A stretch of DNA of 64,000 bases from Antitrichia curtipendula (taxonomy: Eukaryota > Streptophyta > Bryopsida > Hypnales > Leucodontaceae). A program made the position numbers and the translations under genes. Each line of letters opens with the position of its first letter. The first letter of the stretch is position 1. The DNA is taken from positions 9,300,001 to 9,364,000 of the forward strand of contig OX579642.1 of NCBI GenBank assembly GCA_951230915.1. Direction: 5' to 3'. The notes below the pieces were generated by a model. It had not been told where the DNA came from. It worked only from the letters and a program-made list of their open reading frames with translations, and did no database searches. Shown here piece by piece: positions 59,340 through 64,000 of this stretch.

Positions 59340-60185
59340 ATGGGTGACTGCTGGTACAGAGTGACCACAGATAGAGGCGACCTCGGGTAAGGGCGACCAC
59401 AGATAGAGGTGACCTCAGGTAAGGGCAACCACGGAAAGGGGCGGCTGTGCCTCTAAGAACAGGAAAGGCAACCACAAGTTAAATAGAGAGCAAAACCCAC
59501 AGTTGCCTAGAAGTACCTAAAGTCGCCCTTCCTAGAGCCACAATCGCCTTTTCTAGAGGCACGATTTTAGGGTTTAGGATTTTTAGGGCAACCACATAAG
59601 TACCCGCGGTCGCAGCAGGGCGTGAGGGCGCGTGCGGGTACAAGGTGACCATGGGTGGGGCTTGGGCAACTGCAGGTGGGGATTGGGTGACTACGGGTCC
59701 AACTGGGTGGCCGCGTGTCCAGGCCAAGCAAAATTATGGTTTGAAACTATCACATTCCTAGTATGAGGCGATCGCAGGTGGGGCAACCTCGGAACCCAAA
59801 CAGAGGCAAAGTCATGGTTTCAAACTCCCGCATTCCATGACAAAGGCAATTTCAGGTGGGGCAACCGCGTGTCCAAGACGAGGAAAATTGAAGGTTTGAA
59901 AATTCCACTTTCAAGAAAAGGGCGACCATGGATGGGGCGACCACTTGAAGGAGGAGGAAAATTCAAGGTTTAAAAATCCCGCTTTTCAACAAAGGACAAC
60001 CGCGGGTGGGGCGACCACACGTAGTAGGAGGAAAATTCAAGGCTTTAAAATCCCGCTTTCCTACAAGGGGCGACCGTGGGTGGGACAACCGCGGGTCCAA
60101 GCGTAGGAAAATTGAAGGTTTGAAAATCCTGCTTTCAAGAACAAGGGGATCGCGGGTGGGGCAACCACGGGTTTAGGATAGGGGG
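59340..60185. repeat. GC-richer minisatellite, left array
   Basis: Two repeat types. 59,350-59,450 has GCGACC-TCGGGTAAGG units; 59,800-60,185 has units of about 70-79 bp with GAAAATTGAAGGTTTGAAA, then a CCGCTTTC run, then GGGGCGACC-GTGGGTGGGGC. The inverse of these units forms the array at 63,080-63,480. Confidence 0.85.
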
Positions 60186-60299
60186 AAGAATAATTTTTTC
60201 AAATCTAGGCATTGTATTGGTGGTGGAATGCATTGTAAGGGTTAGGATTTAGGATTCAGGCCTGAAATTGTTGAGTATGCAGCATGAAAAAAATTGATT

Positions 60300-60930
60300 A
60301 AATTCCAACATCTCCATGTCACTGAAGATTAGCAATGCACATCCTTGTACAAAATATTTATTAAGAATCACATAAAGTATAACATTTTAAATTTTTTTCT
60401 CGGAGATTATATTCTTATCCACATCTAAAGCTTTGATTCATTCTATTTGGACTAGTGTTGAAAAAATTATGGACAATCTTAATTTTTAGAGAGTTTAAGC
60501 ATCTTCTTGTAAAAATAATTATAGAATCTATTTCTTAATGCAATTTTTAAGATTAATAAATGAAAATTAAATGTTTTTTTCTTGAATTCTTTCCTAGATT
60601 CTCAACTTAACTATTCAACATAAAACATTAGAAAATCAAAAGGAGTATTGCAAAGATTTTAAGGTAAGAAAATTGGAAAGCCCCAAAATCTATTTGATTA
60701 AGTGTAAAAAAACTTGTTTTCTTTACTTTAAATGCAACTATCTTGCAATCTGCGCGGTCCAAGTTTTGTGCATTTTTTCCATGCATTCTTACATTAATTA
60801 AGTATTAAATCCTACGATTAGATATGTAAGAAAAATAATCCTTCAAGTTTTTTGTTCTTTCCAATAGAAATGATAGTTTTGAGTGGTTTTTGATGGTAGA
60901 AAAGCCTTGGGACTATAGGAGGTAAAGTAC
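60300..60930 (+). mobile_element. TTAA-type MITE, degraded copy
   Basis: The right end AAAGCCTTGGGACTATAGGA and preceding segments (AACTATCTTGCAATCTGCGC) match the right half of the 900-bp copy. The left end and both TTAA sites are gone. Confidence 0.55.
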
Positions 60931-60939
60931 ATTTGAAAA

Positions 60940-63060
60940 ATAATCTTTAAAAAATATACAATATTAAGAATAGTTACTCGGGAAGATTTTATTTAACTTT
61001 CAAGGGTTCACATTACTTCAAAACATTTTTAATTATCACCTACGTATGTATCTACTTTATCATACATCATTTCTCAATTTTACTTGGGATTTGGAAAGCA
61101 TCATTATATACTTTTAAAACCATTGAAAGTCATAGAAACTTTCATTCTATACATTCCAATAGCTTTCACATTCAATTATGTTTTAATAATGGTTTATGAC
61201 TAAGATGATTGGTGGAGGCAAAATTAAATCCATTGGATAAGTGAGGGTTTTCCTAAGCCTCAATCTATTAGCTCCCAAATTCATGAAGCACCTAGCCATT
61301 GTTTCTACAATACTTTGTAATTAAATGAAATCATACCAAGTTGTTTATTCTAGTAGTATATATATTTTTTAAATTCTTTTGAAAGGGTAATTTAAGGATT
61401 GTAAAATAATTTGATTCAAAAAATGACTGATTATAGGGTTTTTTTAGAGGATTTTGTACAAGGAACTGCAGTGGTAAGCTTGATTTTATATCATTTAGTT
61501 GTCTTGGCTATGAGCCTTGAATACATCTAAGAAGAATTTAAAAATAGATTGTGAAAAGTTGGAAATTAATCTTGTTTTTGCATGTTTTGTACTCAATAAT
61601 TTCAAGTCCAAACCCTAAATCCTAAATCCTATACCTCAATCTTTTTACTTTTTGTGATTGCACTTAACAAAGATATGTAGTTCTTTGTTGGACCAATTTA
61701 TTTTTATAGGAGAGTTATAGTAGGCCGCCTATAAAAATTAATACCCAACTATTCAATTAAGTGCTTTTGATTTTATTGTTTGAATCTGAGTTAAACTTTG
61801 TTGGATCAAGGAAAAAAATTTACTTTCCATTTGATTTCTCAACTAACTTAACTGTCCCACCCACCCTCCCATCTTCCTTCTTCATATCTTGTTATTTCTT
61901 AGTAGCCTTGGATCCATCCTTTGTAGACAAAAATAATGGCATCAGGTTTTAATTACTTTGTCTCCATTATTAATTAAGCCACCCATGATGATTCATGCCT
62001 TGGGCGGTTACATTTGAATTGATGGTCATAATTTACTTACATTACGCATAGTTGAAATTTGCAGTGACTAAGTGTGGGTAGGCCTGACACAAAGTGATTT
62101 GTCTTGACTCAGTTCTCTCTTTTCACTGGATGTCAAATTACAAGTACATGTGTCATTACATGGTTCATAGCAATGGACGGTGGCTATGTAATTGGGTGCC
62201 ATAGGCTTTAATTGACCATAGGCATTAGTAGGTTAATCTGGCCTATTATGGGCCTTCTAGAAGATATGGATCTAGCATGACCTACTCTATTTACTTGGCC
62301 CCTAAGACTTCTTTTCTAGGGCCTAAAAATAAAATTTCTTGGGAACCAAGGCAATTCTCCATATTCCCCAAGGCATAGAAGTAATATAAATAGAAGACCA
62401 CCTTAAGGTTAATTCACTGGCTCACAAGGGAGTATCTAGAAGAAATGTAGGGTGTTTGAGAGATGGCTTCTTCACAAGTCTTTAGTACTTCACATTTAGT
62501 TGAAACTTTGATCTATTGAGCATTTTTCTTTGTGTGAGCTTTAAATTTGTTTTGGTTATTTGTCTAATGTAATTGCAATAAGAAAATGCTATGGACAACT
62601 AACACCTAATATGTGCATTCTAATCAACTTTGTGTTTGTTGGATTGTATGGATGCAAGTGAGGTTCACAACCTCTTTAGTACTAAATTTCCAGTACAACT
62701 TTCTCCAAGAATTTGCTACATTTTATTGGGGGTTCTAATTCTTTATTCATGCTACAAATAATTAGTTTTCAACATGGTGATTTAGACTTTTATAACTAAA
62801 CATTTTTCTGCTTGGAATGGAACCAAGTTTTGATCTTGATTTGATTTTTACTATTTTATAAAGTACTTCTTTACTAGATGTTGGTAAGAAGTCTTCATGA
62901 TTTGATGGGATGATGGTTGATGGCTTCATAAGATAGACTTCTATCTTACCTGTGACTTATATAGTCTTTTAAGTTTATAATTTGCTTAAAGCTTTTAAAT
63001 AGAGCCATGTATGGGGATGTCCCTCCCACCCACCCAAGTTACCTACAATGCATTCCACCA
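60940..63060. other. AT-rich DNA between the minisatellite arrays, no gene seen
   Basis: No domain recognised. 62,150-62,600 has a mixed composition and a TATA-like run (GTAATATAAATAGAAG), somewhat like a retrotransposon LTR and resembling 41,560-41,640, but no inverted TG/CA ends, primer site or partner LTR is visible. Confidence 0.4.
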
Positions 63061-63079
63061 TCAATACAATGCCTAGATT

Positions 63080-63640
63080 TGAAACGGTTGTTCTCCCCCT
63101 CTGTCCTAGACCCGTGGTCGCCCTGTTCTTGAAAGCAGGATTTTCAAACCTTCAATTTCTCTCTTCTTGGACTCGCAGTCGCCCCTTGTGGGAAAGCGGG
63201 ATTTTCAAACCTTCAATTTTCCTCCTCCTAGACCCGTGGTTGCCCCACCCACGGTCACCCTTTGTGGAAAAGCAGGATTTTCAAACCTTCAATTTTCCTC
63301 CGCCTGGACCCGCAGTTGCCCCACCCACGGTCACCCTTTGTGGAAAAGCGGGATTTTCAAACCTTGAGTTTCCTTCCTCCTACATGTGGTTGCCCCATTT
63401 GTAGTCGCCCCTGGTCTTAAAAGCAGGATTTTCAAACGTTGAATTTCCCTCCTCCTAGACTCGCGGTCGCCCCACCCAAGGTCGCCCTTTTCTAGTTTTC
63501 AATGGTTTTGCATCCCTCCTGGATGCGCGGTTGCCTCACCTACGTTAGCCCTTTTCTAGTTTTCAATGGTTTTGCATCCCTCCTAAATGCGCGGTCGCCC
63601 CACCTGCGTTCGCCCTTTTCTAATTTTCAGTGGTTTTGCA
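63080..63640. repeat. GC-richer minisatellite, right array (inverted)
   Basis: Units of about 61-76 bp with CGGGATTTTCAAACCTTCAA (first five at 63,140-63,450), inverse of the left array, followed by 62-bp units with GGTTTTGCATCCCTCCT at 63,504, 63,566 and 63,628. The open frames of 60-118 codons here come from the repeat and are not genes. Confidence 0.85.
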
Positions 63641-64000
63641 TCCCTCTTGAATGCGCGATTGCCCCACCCATGGTTGCCCTCTACTTGTTGTTGCCTGCCT
63701 ATTCTCCCGATCGCCTGTCCGAACCTGCGGTCGCCCCCTTTCCCGAAATCGCCCTGCATCCTGCATCCAAAATCGCCTTGATCTTTGTATTTGCGGTCGT
63801 CCTACTCAGACCCGCATGCACCCTGACTTGAAGTCGCCGTTGATGACGTGGTTCTCTCTTTCCACATCATTCTTGATAATTAGTCATGTAAGACAAATTC
63901 GGATAGCCCGAGGTTAAAAAGAAACCTAATTTTATATGTGACGCCTTATCTCGTTTTGTCAGACACTTGTCCTATACAACACGCGACGTCAAACGTCCAA

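Noticed and set aside
59567..59590. Telomere-like TTTAGGG words (also near 61,610)
   Set aside because: Only one or two degenerate units; not an interstitial telomere array.
62150..62640. Possible solo LTR
   Set aside because: No paired LTR, primer-binding site, clear ends or target duplication.
63048..63917. Several overlapping open frames of 64-118 codons
   Set aside because: They run through the minisatellite; repeated peptides such as GFSNLQF simply mirror the DNA repeat, and the inverse array at 59.8 kb gives other frames.

Overview
This is plant nuclear DNA. It is AT-rich, has no dense coding, shows GT-AG introns and TATA-type promoters, and carries plant-style DNA transposons (a Stowaway element with CTCCCTCCGTCC ends, CACTA-type mini-elements, large foldbacks). 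Recognisable proteins are plant nuclear families: SIN3-type PAH domains, a KDM3/JMJ25-type JmjC histone demethylase and a bHLH factor. The species cannot be named; the AT-richness argues against a typical grass. No rRNA, tRNA or CRISPR was seen.

Layout. Positions 1-13,565, 13,566-29,030 and 29,031 to about 37,620 are diverged copies of one segmental unit. A full unit runs: AT-rich dispersed repeats, a broken KDM3/JMJ25-like gene (minus strand), a broken bHLH gene (minus), and a small PAH-domain gene (minus). PAH genes A (11,852-12,193) and B (27,175-27,516) are near identical. From 43.3 to 55.4 kb the same PAH family appears as two convergent pairs: intact plus-strand gene F with broken minus-strand C, and intact plus-strand G with truncated minus-strand D. 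A seventh fragment, E, lies at 9.7-9.9 kb. The rest (37.6-43.3, 46.5-48.2, 49.9-52.3 and 55.4-64 kb) is repeat-derived sequence without a supportable gene.

The six better-preserved PAH genes share one plan: a conserved upstream block, a TATA box (clear in C and G), a short non-coding first exon, an intron in the 5' leader, and one exon carrying the whole 113-131 codon reading frame starting at (A)ACG-ATG or a close variant. The proteins carry a single PAH-like domain and nothing else, so they could act as small competitors of, or adaptors for, SIN3-type corepressors. That role is inference.

The most unusual mobile signal is a non-autonomous family with CCCCTAAA-type ends inserted at TTAA. 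Two full copies, in opposite orientation, each have a paralogous unoccupied site elsewhere in this window, which supports TTAA-specific insertion of the piggyBac/Kolobok type.
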